Source: Bacillus velezensis
Lineage (GTDB): Bacteria > Bacillota > Bacilli > Bacillales > Bacillaceae
DNA: 64,000 nt
Assembly (NCBI RefSeq): GCF_001461825.1
Contig: NZ_LLZC01000020.1
Coordinates: 546,208-610,207 of the forward strand
Direction: 5' to 3'
Notes under the pieces: generated by a model
Told to the model about the DNA's origin: nothing
The model's database searches: none
Seen by the model: only the letters and a program-made list of their open reading frames with translations
Part shown: piece after piece, positions 54,409 through 64,000 of the stretch
Numbering within the stretch: the first letter of the stretch is position 1
Layout of the letters: each line of letters starts with the position of its first letter
Translations under genes and position numbers: made by a program

Positions 54409-55749
54409 ATGGAGAATATATTGGATCTTTGGAATCAAGCTCTAGCTCAAATTGAGAAAAAGCTAAGCAAACCGAGTTTCGAAACTTGGATGAAGTCGAC
54501 GAAAGCCCATTCGCTGCAAGGAGATACCTTAACCATCACCGCTCCTAATGAATTTGCCAGAGACTGGCTGGAGTCCAGGTACTTACATCTCATTGCAGAC
54601 ACCATATATGAATTAACCGGGGAAGAATTGAGCGTCAAATTTGTCATTCCTCAAAATCAGGACGAAGAAGACTTTTTACCGAAACCGCAAGTGAAAAAAG
54701 CGGCAAAAGAGGAACCGTCTGATTTTCCCCAAAGCATGCTCAACCCGAAATATACATTCGACACATTCGTCATCGGATCGGGAAACCGATTCGCCCATGC
54801 AGCATCACTGGCTGTGGCGGAAGCACCCGCTAAAGCGTACAACCCTTTATTTATATACGGGGGAGTCGGCTTAGGAAAAACCCACTTAATGCACGCGATC
54901 GGCCATTATGTCATTGATCATAATCCTTCAGCCAAAGTGGTGTACCTGTCTTCTGAAAAATTCACAAATGAATTCATCAACTCAATCCGCGATAATAAAG
55001 CCGTTGATTTCCGCAACCGCTACCGGAACGTTGATGTACTTTTGATAGATGATATTCAATTTTTAGCCGGAAAAGAACAAACACAGGAAGAGTTTTTCCA
55101 TACATTCAACACGCTTCATGAAGAAAGCAAACAAATCGTGATTTCCAGCGACAGACCGCCGAAAGAGATCCCGACCCTTGAAGACCGCCTGCGTTCGCGG
55201 TTCGAATGGGGATTGATTACGGATATCACACCGCCGGATCTGGAAACGCGGATTGCCATCCTGAGAAAGAAAGCGAAGGCGGAAGGCCTTGATATTCCGA
55301 ACGAGGTCATGCTTTACATCGCAAATCAGATTGACAGCAACATCCGCGAACTGGAAGGGGCATTAATCCGGGTTGTCGCCTATTCATCCTTAATCAATAA
55401 AGACATTAACGCAGACCTGGCTGCAGAAGCATTGAAAGATATTATTCCGTCTTCAAAGCCGAAGGTCATTACGATAAAAGAGATTCAGCGGATCGTCGGA
55501 CAGCAGTTCAACATTAAGCTTGAAGATTTCAAAGCGAAAAAGCGCACGAAATCCGTGGCGTTCCCAAGACAAATTGCGATGTATCTTTCAAGAGAAATGA
55601 CGGATTCTTCTTTGCCTAAAATCGGGGAAGAATTTGGCGGCAGAGACCATACAACCGTCATTCACGCCCACGAAAAGATTTCAAAACTGCTGATTGATGA
55701 CGAGCAGCTTCAGCAGCAGGTGAAAGAAATAAAAGAACTGCTTAAATAA
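54409..55749 (+). CDS. dnaA: Chromosomal replication initiator DnaA
   Basis: A 446-residue initiator: domain I (about 1-85, [20 protein letters not shown]), a short linker, the AAA+ domain III (Walker [10 protein letters not shown] at 151-159, Walker B LLIDDIQF, DnaA-trio/ISM region, sensor residues) and domain IV with the signature [15 protein letters not shown] that reads DnaA boxes. An AAAGGAGG ribosome site precedes the ATG. It is flanked on both sides by the two halves of oriC and followed by dnaN. Confidence 0.98.
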   Translation: MENILDLWNQALAQIEKKLSKPSFETWMKSTKAHSLQGDTLTITAPNEFARDWLESRYLHLIADTIYELTGEELSVKFVIPQNQDEEDFLPKPQVKKAAKEEPSDFPQSMLNPKYTFDTFVIGSGNRFAHAASLAVAEAPAKAYNPLFIYGGVGLGKTHLMHAIGHYVIDHNPSAKVVYLSSEKFTNEFINSIRDNKAVDFRNRYRNVDVLLIDDIQFLAGKEQTQEEFFHTFNTLHEESKQIVISSDRPPKEIPTLEDRLRSRFEWGLITDITPPDLETRIAILRKKAKAEGLDIPNEVMLYIANQIDSNIRELEGALIRVVAYSSLINKDINADLAAEALKDIIPSSKPKVITIKEIQRIVGQQFNIKLEDFKAKKRTKSVAFPRQIAMYLSREMTDSSLPKIGEEFGGRDHTTVIHAHEKISKLLIDDEQLQQQVKEIKELLK

Positions 55750-55808
55750 TAGTGCCCTCGGATGAATCGGGGAAAGTGTGAATAACTTTTTCATAGCCAT
55801 ACACAGTC

Positions 55809-55917
55809 TGTCCACATGTGGATAGGCTGTGTTTCCTGTCTTTTTCACAACTTATCCACAAATCCACAGGCCCTACTATTACTACTGCTATTTTTAAAAT
55901 ATATTAATTATATTATC
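55809..55917 (+). other. oriC, right part: DnaA boxes, DnaA-trios and unwinding element
   Basis: Two facing boxes around 55809-55825 (TGTCCACATGTGGATAG) and the tandem pair TTATCCACA (55852-55860) and AAATCCACA (55860-55868) lie before a short G+C stretch. Then come six consecutive trinucleotides CTA CTA TTA CTA CTG CTA (55873-55890), the DnaA-trio pattern for strand loading, and a purely A+T-rich stretch (55891-55917). This equals the basal unwinding system of B. subtilis oriC. Confidence 0.92.
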
Positions 55918-55933
55918 CGTTAGGAGGATAAAC

Positions 55934-57070
55934 ATGAAATTTACGATTCAAAAAGATCGTTTAGTCGAAAGTGTACAAGACGTTCTAAAAGCCGTTTCAT
56001 CCAGAACCACAATTCCCATTCTCACCGGTATTAAGATCGTCGCCTCAGATGAAGGAGTATCTTTCACAGGAAGTGACTCTGATATTTCAATCGAGTCATT
56101 CATTCCGAAAGAAGAAGATGATAAAGAAATCGTGACGATCGATCAGCCGGGAAGTATCGTGCTGCAAGCGCGTTTCTTCAGCGAAATCGTTAAAAAACTG
56201 CCGATGGCGACTGTTGAAATCGAAGTTCAAAATCAATATTTAACGATTATCCGTTCCGGAAAAGCCGAATTTAATTTAAACGGCCTTGATGCAGATGAAT
56301 ATCCGCATCTACCGCAAATCGAAGAGCATCACGCCATTCAGATTCCGACGGATCTTTTGAAAAACCTGATCCGCCAAACCGTGTTCGCTGTGTCCGCCTC
56401 AGAAACACGCCCTATCTTGACAGGTGTAAACTGGAAAGTCGAAAACGGTGAATTATTATGCACTGCCACGGATAGCCACCGACTCGCTTTAAGAAAGGCG
56501 AAGCTTGATATTCCGGAAGACAGCTCTTATAACGTGGTCATTCCCGGGAAAAGCTTAACCGAGCTGAGCAAAATTCTTGATGACAACCAAGAACTGGTTG
56601 ATATCGTGATTACAGAAACCCAAGTGCTGTTCAAAGCGAAAAACGTATTGTTCTTCTCAAGATTGCTTGACGGAAACTATCCGGACACGACCAGCTTAAT
56701 TCCGCAGGAAAGCAAAACGGAAATCGTCGTGAACACGAAGGAATTTTTACAGGCGATAGACCGTGCTTCTTTATTGGCGAGAGAAGGCCGCAACAACGTT
56801 GTAAAGCTTTCTGCCAAACCGGCGGATTCGCTTGAAATTTCATCAAATTCTCCGGAAATCGGAAAAGTGGTCGAAGCTGTGCTGGCTGACCAGATTGACG
56901 GCGAGGAATTAAATATTTCATTCAGTCCAAAATATATGATGGACGCACTGAAAGTACTTGAAGGAGCGGACATCCGTATCAGCTTTACGGGAGCGATGAG
57001 ACCGTTTCTTATCCGTACGCCGAATGATGAAACCATCGTTCAGCTCATCCTTCCGGTCAGAACGTATTAA
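55934..57070 (+). CDS. dnaN: DNA polymerase III sliding clamp (beta subunit)
   Basis: A 378-residue clamp made of three similar domains; it begins MKFTIQKDRLVESVQDVLKA and ends with the conserved LILPVRTY. It encircles DNA and tethers polymerases, and through YabA also restrains DnaA. AGGAGG lies seven bases before the ATG. Downstream is a terminator, but rlbA-recF-remB-gyrB continue in the same direction with read-through or their own promoter. Confidence 0.98.
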   Translation: MKFTIQKDRLVESVQDVLKAVSSRTTIPILTGIKIVASDEGVSFTGSDSDISIESFIPKEEDDKEIVTIDQPGSIVLQARFFSEIVKKLPMATVEIEVQNQYLTIIRSGKAEFNLNGLDADEYPHLPQIEEHHAIQIPTDLLKNLIRQTVFAVSASETRPILTGVNWKVENGELLCTATDSHRLALRKAKLDIPEDSSYNVVIPGKSLTELSKILDDNQELVDIVITETQVLFKAKNVLFFSRLLDGNYPDTTSLIPQESKTEIVVNTKEFLQAIDRASLLAREGRNNVVKLSAKPADSLEISSNSPEIGKVVEAVLADQIDGEELNISFSPKYMMDALKVLEGADIRISFTGAMRPFLIRTPNDETIVQLILPVRTY

Positions 57071-57083
57071 TCAAACAGAATGT

Positions 57084-57110
57084 GCTGCCGGCTTAGTTCG
57101 GCAGCTTTTC
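57084..57110 (+). terminator. Terminator after dnaN
   Basis: GCTGCCG / CGGCAGC hairpin followed by a short T-run. Confidence 0.8.
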
Positions 57111-57204
57111 TATTCATCAGCCGCTCCCTCAAGTTTTCCCTTTCCTTATTTCAGGATTTTTTAGTACAATTAGATATTAGTGATATTTGAAAGAGGTCGA
57201 TATT

Positions 57205-57420
57205 ATGGCAAATCCGATTTCGATTGATACAGAAATGATTACGCTTGGCCAGTTTTTAAAATTAGCCGATGTAATTCAGTCCGGCGGCATGGCGAAATGG
57301 TTTCTGAGCGAGCATGAGGTGACTGTCAACAATGAACCTGACAATCGCCGCGGCAGAAAGCTTTACGTTGGAGACGTGGTCGCGATTGAAGGATTTGGTT
57401 CATTTCAAGTCGTCAATTAA
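57205..57420 (+). CDS. rlbA: S4-domain RNA-binding protein RlbA (YaaA)
   Basis: A 71-residue protein consisting of one S4 domain (TLGQFLKLADVIQSGGMAKW and then VTVNNEPDNRRGRKLYVGD), which binds RNA; it has been linked to ribosome assembly in B. subtilis. ATG 57205, preceded by AAAGAGGTCG, gives the known protein; a frame open to 57187 adds six residues. It lies 15 bases before recF. Confidence 0.93.
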   Translation: MANPISIDTEMITLGQFLKLADVIQSGGMAKWFLSEHEVTVNNEPDNRRGRKLYVGDVVAIEGFGSFQVVN

Positions 57421-57435
57421 AGCGGGTGACAGCGG

Positions 57436-58548
57436 TTGTATATCCAAAATTTAGAATTAACATCCTACCGTAATTATGAGCGCGCTGAGCTTCAATTCGA
57501 AAACAAGGTGAATGTGATCATCGGGGAAAATGCCCAAGGCAAAACCAATCTGATGGAAGCCATCTATGTCCTTTCGATGGCAAAATCACACCGCACCTCA
57601 AATGACAAAGAACTTATACGGTGGGACGAAGACTATGCTAAAATAGAAGGAAGAGTGATGAAGCGCAACGGGGACATCCCGATGCAGCTTGTCATCTCCA
57701 AAAAAGGTAAAAAGGGCAAGGTCAATCATATAGAGCAGCAAAAACTCAGTCAGTATGTCGGAGCGCTGAACACCATTATGTTTGCCCCTGAGGATTTAAA
57801 TCTCGTCAAAGGAAGCCCTCAGGTGAGGAGGAGATTTCTCGATATGGAGATCGGGCAGGTTTCTGCCGTTTATCTGTATGATTTATCTCTTTATCAAAAA
57901 ATCCTTTCACAGCGGAATCATTTTCTGAAACAGCTGCAAAGCCGGAAACAGACTGACCGGACCATGCTTGACGTTCTCACTGATCAGCTGATTGAAGCAG
58001 CCGCAAAAGTTGTCGCCAAACGTCTGCAGTTTACGGCGCAGCTTGAAAAATGGGCGCAGCCGATCCATTCCGGCATTTCCCGGGGACTTGAAGAACTGAC
58101 GCTTAAGTATCACACGGCGCTTGATGTATCAGATCCCAAAAATTTGTCGAAAATAGGTAACAGCTACCAGGAGTCTTTTTCGAAATTAAAAGAAAAAGAA
58201 ATAGAACGAGGCGTCACATTATTCGGACCGCATCGGGATGATGTCCTTTTTTATGTGAACGGACGCGATGTGCAGACGTACGGTTCGCAGGGACAGCAGC
58301 GTACGACGGCTTTGTCTTTGAAGCTGGCCGAAATAGATTTGATTCATGAAGAAATCGGAGAATACCCCATTTTACTTTTGGATGATGTACTAAGCGAGCT
58401 GGATGATTACCGACAGTCCCATTTGCTTCATACGATCCAAGGCCGTGTGCAGACATTTGTCACCACGACAAGCGTGGATGGCATTGACCACGATACCTTA
58501 CATCAAGCAGGAATGTTCCGTGTGGAAAACGGTACGTTAGTGAAGTGA
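57436..58548 (+). CDS. recF: DNA replication and repair protein RecF
   Basis: A 370-residue ABC-type ATPase: Walker [16 protein letters not shown] near residues 34-48, signature region [18 protein letters not shown] and Walker [16 protein letters not shown]. It loads RecA at gaps with RecO and RecR. The start is TTG at 57436, as in B. subtilis, after AAAGCGGGTGA. Part of the dnaN-rlbA-recF-remB-gyrB group. Confidence 0.97.
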   Translation: MYIQNLELTSYRNYERAELQFENKVNVIIGENAQGKTNLMEAIYVLSMAKSHRTSNDKELIRWDEDYAKIEGRVMKRNGDIPMQLVISKKGKKGKVNHIEQQKLSQYVGALNTIMFAPEDLNLVKGSPQVRRRFLDMEIGQVSAVYLYDLSLYQKILSQRNHFLKQLQSRKQTDRTMLDVLTDQLIEAAAKVVAKRLQFTAQLEKWAQPIHSGISRGLEELTLKYHTALDVSDPKNLSKIGNSYQESFSKLKEKEIERGVTLFGPHRDDVLFYVNGRDVQTYGSQGQQRTTALSLKLAEIDLIHEEIGEYPILLLDDVLSELDDYRQSHLLHTIQGRVQTFVTTTSVDGIDHDTLHQAGMFRVENGTLVK

Positions 58549-58565
58549 AGAAATGAGGTGAGCGA

Positions 58566-58811
58566 TTGTATATTCATTTAGGTGACGACTTTGTCGTTTC
58601 AACACGCGATATCGTCGGCATTTTTGACTGCAAGGTCAATGTATCGCCGATTGTTGAAGAATTTCTGGACAGACAGAAAGAAAAAGTAGTGCCGTCCGTA
58701 AACGGCACGCCAAAGTCTATCGTAGTCACGACTGAGAATATATATTACTCTCCCTTATCTTCCGGCACACTGAAGAAACGTGCGCAATTTATGTTAGAAA
58801 TAGATTCTTAG
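58566..58811 (+). CDS. remB: Extracellular matrix regulator RemB (YaaB)
   Basis: An 81-residue protein, beginning MYIHLGDDFVVSTRDIVGIF, of the DUF370/RemB family. In B. subtilis it contributes with RemA to biofilm matrix gene expression. The start is TTG at 58566, with GAGGTGAG six bases upstream. It lies between recF and gyrB. Confidence 0.94.
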   Translation: MYIHLGDDFVVSTRDIVGIFDCKVNVSPIVEEFLDRQKEKVVPSVNGTPKSIVVTTENIYYSPLSSGTLKKRAQFMLEIDS

Positions 58812-58855
58812 CGGATCTTTACAATGAATATATCGTTTAAGAAAAGTGTAGGTGA

Positions 58856-60784
<1,929 letters not shown>

Positions 60785-60790
60785 CCAAGA

Positions 60791-60822
60791 AAGCCTTATT
60801 TTCGTTAAGAAATAAGGCTTTT
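60791..60822 (+). terminator. gyrB terminator
   Basis: AAGCCTTATTT / AAATAAGGCTT hairpin with six T. Confidence 0.9.
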
Positions 60823-60999
60823 TTCTCAAAGCGGCTTCTAAAGCCTCTGAAAACCCGCAAAACCCGTATATTCTACTAAATTAATGTGTATAAACACAAG
60901 TTTATTGATATAATGGAGAATAGTGAAATCGTATTGAAGATCATAATGGACAATCTACTCCCACATTATTTCATGTGATACTTCAGGGAGGTTTTTTTA

Positions 61000-63459
61000 A
61001 TGAGTGAACAAAACACACCACAAGTACGTGAAGTCAATATCAGTCAGGAAATGCGGACATCCTTTCTGGACTATGCAATGAGCGTTATCGTATCCCGGGC
61101 GCTTCCGGATGTGCGTGACGGTCTGAAGCCGGTTCACAGACGGATTTTGTACGCAATGAATGATTTAGGCATGACCAGTGACAAACCATATAAAAAATCT
61201 GCCCGTATCGTCGGTGAAGTTATCGGTAAGTACCACCCGCACGGTGACTCAGCGGTTTACGAATCAATGGTCAGAATGGCGCAGGATTTTAACTACCGCT
61301 ACATGCTTGTTGACGGACACGGCAACTTCGGTTCGGTTGACGGCGACTCAGCGGCCGCGATGCGTTACACAGAAGCGAGAATGTCAAAAATCGCAATGGA
61401 AATTCTGCGTGACATTACGAAAGACACGATTGACTATCAAGATAACTATGACGGTTCAGAAAGAGAGCCTGCCGTCATGCCTTCGAGATTTCCGAATCTG
61501 CTCGTAAACGGGGCTGCCGGTATTGCGGTCGGAATGGCGACAAACATTCCTCCCCATCAGCTTGGAGAAGTCATTGAAGGCGTGCTTGCCGTAAGTGAGA
61601 ATCCTGAGATTACAAACCAGGAGCTGATGGAATACATCCCGGGCCCGGATTTTCCGACTGCTGGTCAGATTTTGGGCCGGAGCGGCATCCGCAAGGCATA
61701 TGAATCCGGACGGGGATCAATCACAATCCGGGCTAAGGCTGAAATCGAAGAGACATCATCAGGAAAAGAAAGAATTATTGTTACGGAACTTCCTTATCAG
61801 GTGAACAAAGCGAGATTAATTGAAAAAATCGCAGATCTTGTCCGGGACAAAAAAATCGAAGGAATTACCGACCTGCGAGACGAATCCGACCGTAACGGAA
61901 TGAGAATCGTCATTGAGATCCGCCGTGACGCCAATGCTCACGTCATTTTGAATAACCTGTACAAACAAACGGCCCTGCAGACGTCTTTCGGAATCAACCT
62001 GCTGGCGCTCGTTGACGGACAGCCGAAGGTGCTGAGCCTGAAACAATGTCTGGAGCATTATCTTGATCACCAAAAGGTTGTGATCCGGCGCAGAACGGCT
62101 TACGAACTCCGCAAAGCGGAAGCGAGAGCTCACATTCTGGAAGGTTTAAGAATCGCTCTCGATCATTTAGATGCCGTTATTTCTCTTATCCGCAGTTCCC
62201 AGACGGCTGAAATTGCGAGAACGGGTTTGATCGAACAATTCTCACTGACTGAAAAACAAGCGCAAGCCATTCTGGATATGCGCCTTCAGCGATTAACCGG
62301 TCTGGAGCGCGAAAAGATTGAAGAGGAATATCAATCACTTGTTGCGCTTATCGCCGAGCTGAAAGATATTTTAGCCAATGAAGAAAGAGTTCTTGAGATC
62401 ATCCGTGAAGAGCTCAATGAAATCAAAGAGCGTTTCAATGATGAGAGACGCACTGAAATCGTGACGTCCGGTCTTGAAACAATTGAAGATGAAGATCTTA
62501 TCGAGAGAGAAAATATCGTCATCACACTGACCCATAACGGCTATGTTAAACGTCTCCCGGCGTCCACATACCGCAGCCAAAAACGGGGCGGAAAAGGCGT
62601 ACAGGGAATGGGAACGAATGAAGATGACTTTGTGGAACACTTAATTTCCACATCAACGCACGATACGATCCTGTTCTTCTCTAATAAAGGGAAAGTATAC
62701 CGTTCTAAAGGATATGAAATCCCTGAATACGGCCGTACGGCAAAAGGCATTCCGATTATTAACCTTCTGGAGGTTGAAAAAGGCGAATGGATTAATGCTA
62801 TTATTCCGGTCAGCACGTTTGATGAGGAGCAATACCTATTCTTTACGACCAAACAAGGGGTGTCGAAACGTACGGCACTGTCCCAGTTTGCGAATATACG
62901 GAATAACGGGCTGATCGCCCTGGGTCTCCGGGAAGACGATGAACTGATGGCCGTCCGCCTGACTGACGGCAAGAAACAAATCATCATCGGAACGAAGAAC
63001 GGTTTGCTGATCCGTTTCCCTGAAGAAGATGTAAGACAAATGGGACGAACAGCTGCAGGTGTTAAAGGCATCACGCTGACAGACGATGATGTTGTGGTAG
63101 GCATGGAGATTCTTGAAGAAGACTCCCACGTCCTCATAGTGACAGAAAACGGCTACGGCAAACGCACACCGGCTTCAGAATACAGAGTTCAAAGCCGGGG
63201 CGGAAAAGGCCTTAAAACATGTAAAATCACTGACAGCAACGGTCCGTTAGTAACCGTGAAAGCAACAAAAGGCGAAGAGGACTTAATGATTATTACGGCA
63301 AGCGGCGTGTTAATCAGAATGGATATTAATGATATCTCCACTACGGGACGCGTAACACAAGGCGTCCGTCTGATCCGCATGTCTGATCAAGAGCATGTAG
63401 CCACTGTGGCGCTTGTGGAAAAGAATGAAGAAGAGACTGAAGAAACGGAAGAAGTATAA
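61000..63459 (+). CDS. gyrA: DNA gyrase subunit A
   Basis: An 819-residue subunit: winged helix and tower with catalytic Y123 (MRYTEARMS), and the C-terminal six-bladed pinwheel with the GyrA box [10 protein letters not shown] (a related repeat [10 protein letters not shown] lies later). The quinolone-resistance region reads [10 protein letters not shown], with the sensitive-type residues S84 and E88. An AGGGAGG ribosome site precedes the ATG at 61000. It has its own promoter in the 215-base gap after gyrB (TATAAT at about 60909) and its own terminator. Confidence 0.98.
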   Translation: MSEQNTPQVREVNISQEMRTSFLDYAMSVIVSRALPDVRDGLKPVHRRILYAMNDLGMTSDKPYKKSARIVGEVIGKYHPHGDSAVYESMVRMAQDFNYRYMLVDGHGNFGSVDGDSAAAMRYTEARMSKIAMEILRDITKDTIDYQDNYDGSEREPAVMPSRFPNLLVNGAAGIAVGMATNIPPHQLGEVIEGVLAVSENPEITNQELMEYIPGPDFPTAGQILGRSGIRKAYESGRGSITIRAKAEIEETSSGKERIIVTELPYQVNKARLIEKIADLVRDKKIEGITDLRDESDRNGMRIVIEIRRDANAHVILNNLYKQTALQTSFGINLLALVDGQPKVLSLKQCLEHYLDHQKVVIRRRTAYELRKAEARAHILEGLRIALDHLDAVISLIRSSQTAEIARTGLIEQFSLTEKQAQAILDMRLQRLTGLEREKIEEEYQSLVALIAELKDILANEERVLEIIREELNEIKERFNDERRTEIVTSGLETIEDEDLIERENIVITLTHNGYVKRLPASTYRSQKRGGKGVQGMGTNEDDFVEHLISTSTHDTILFFSNKGKVYRSKGYEIPEYGRTAKGIPIINLLEVEKGEWINAIIPVSTFDEEQYLFFTTKQGVSKRTALSQFANIRNNGLIALGLREDDELMAVRLTDGKKQIIIGTKNGLLIRFPEEDVRQMGRTAAGVKGITLTDDDVVVGMEILEEDSHVLIVTENGYGKRTPASEYRVQSRGGKGLKTCKITDSNGPLVTVKATKGEEDLMIITASGVLIRMDINDISTTGRVTQGVRLIRMSDQEHVATVALVEKNEEETEETEEV

Positions 63460-63464
63460 ACGAA

Positions 63465-63494
63465 AAAGCGCAGCTGTAACAGGCTGCGCTTTTA
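63465..63494 (+). terminator. gyrA terminator
   Basis: AAAAGCGCAGC / GCTGCGCTTTT-type hairpin just after the stop. Confidence 0.9.
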
Positions 63495-63519
63495 CTATAT
63501 AAAGAAATGAAAAAAAGCT

Positions 63520-63637
63520 TTGACACATAGTGATGATGCTGATATAATTCTTTTTGTTGTCTTTTTAATAGAAAGGCAAGCCTAGCGAAAATATTTTTTA
63601 AAAAAGTATTGACCTAGCAAACTGAAAATGTTATGAT
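63520..63637 (+). promoter_or_regulatory. Tandem rRNA promoters P1 and P2
   Basis: P1: TTGACA (63520-63525), 17 bases, TATAAT (63543-63548). P2: TTGACC (63609-63614), 17 bases, TATGAT (63632-63637). Two strong promoters about 90 bases apart before a 16S gene are typical for Bacillus rrn operons, here the one next to gyrA (rrnO in B. subtilis). Confidence 0.92.
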
Positions 63638-63755
63638 TAAGAGGTCGCTTCGAGAGGAGCAACAAAGTTCTTTGAAAACTAAACAAGACAAAACGTACCT
63701 GTTAATTCAAAGTTTTAAATAAATCGCACAGCGATGTGCGTAGTCAGTCAAACAC

Positions 63756-64000
<245 letters not shown>

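Noticed and set aside
55809..55825. Palindrome with central CATG near dnaN as a possible parS
   Set aside because: The flanks are TGTCC and GGATA, so it reads as two facing DnaA boxes, not parS.
56540..56560. Noc-site-like TTCCCGGGAAAA in dnaN, and a similar CTTTCCCGGGAATT near 28144
   Set aside because: Both deviate at two or three positions from the recalled Noc consensus ATTTCCCGGGAAAT and lie inside coding regions. Chance cannot be excluded, so they are not listed as sites.
62541..63137. A 198-codon open frame on the minus strand
   Set aside because: Antisense to the gyrA C-terminal domain, no ribosome site, Ser-rich shadow.

Overview
This is a chromosomal stretch across the replication origin of a Bacillus of the B. 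subtilis group, most likely B. velezensis / B. amyloliquefaciens. The reasons are gene-by-gene correspondence with the yyb/yya-dnaA-gyrA region of B. subtilis, B. subtilis-group 16S sequence at the right edge, a sacB gene and leader of the amyloliquefaciens type, and spore genes (cotF, spoIIIJ, yyaC). Nearly all genes left of dnaA that belong to the core run leftwards and all genes right of dnaA run rightwards, as expected for replication leaving oriC in both directions.

Layout. 1-1.5 kb: edge of a putative glycosyltransferase / PIG-L deacetylase / small kinase group. 1.6-7.6 kb: rplI-gdpP-yybS, a 50-aa membrane peptide gene, cotF, yybR, ppaC. 7.7-12.8 kb: DMT transporter, sacB with its antiterminator leader, levB, a GntR regulator. 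12.9-19.7 kb: accessory block with an SOS-boxed dinB-type gene, MFS and DMT exporters, a MarR-nitroreductase-DUF1304 unit, a YitT protein, and a MarR/GNAT pair. 19.9-29.1 kb: a mosaic island with a tandem DUF1259 protein, HAD and NUDIX genes behind a truncated flavoprotein, decayed ORFs, an orphan gene, an A+T-rich three-gene unit (membrane subtilase, secreted SAR2788-type putative toxin, small acidic protein), and a MocR regulator/DMT transporter pair. The island's right end carries a broken copy of the start of yyaL, and the intact yyaL follows.

29.1-39.5 kb: yyaL-yyaK-yyaJ-yyaH-ccpB, then adaA-adaB-exoA (alkylation and base repair in one operon), then rpsF-ssbA-rpsR and ychF. 39.6-53.8 kb: yyaE, yyzM, yyaD, a GNAT pseudogene, yyaC, spo0J-soj, noc, rsmG-mnmG-mnmE, jag-spoIIIJ-rnpA-rpmH. 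53.8-63.5 kb: bipartite oriC around dnaA, then dnaN-rlbA-recF-remB-gyrB and gyrA. From 63.5 kb: tandem rRNA promoters and the first 245 bases of a 16S gene.

How the parts fit: the origin carries DnaA boxes on both sides of dnaA, a DnaA-trio/unwinding element before dnaN, a third DnaA-box cluster between mnmE and jag, and parS-type sites (one inside spo0J, two further left) for the Soj/Spo0J segregation system. The best candidate for an undescribed system is the subtilase / SAR2788-type toxin / acidic protein unit at 23.6-25.9 kb. Its function is inferred from architecture and arrangement only.
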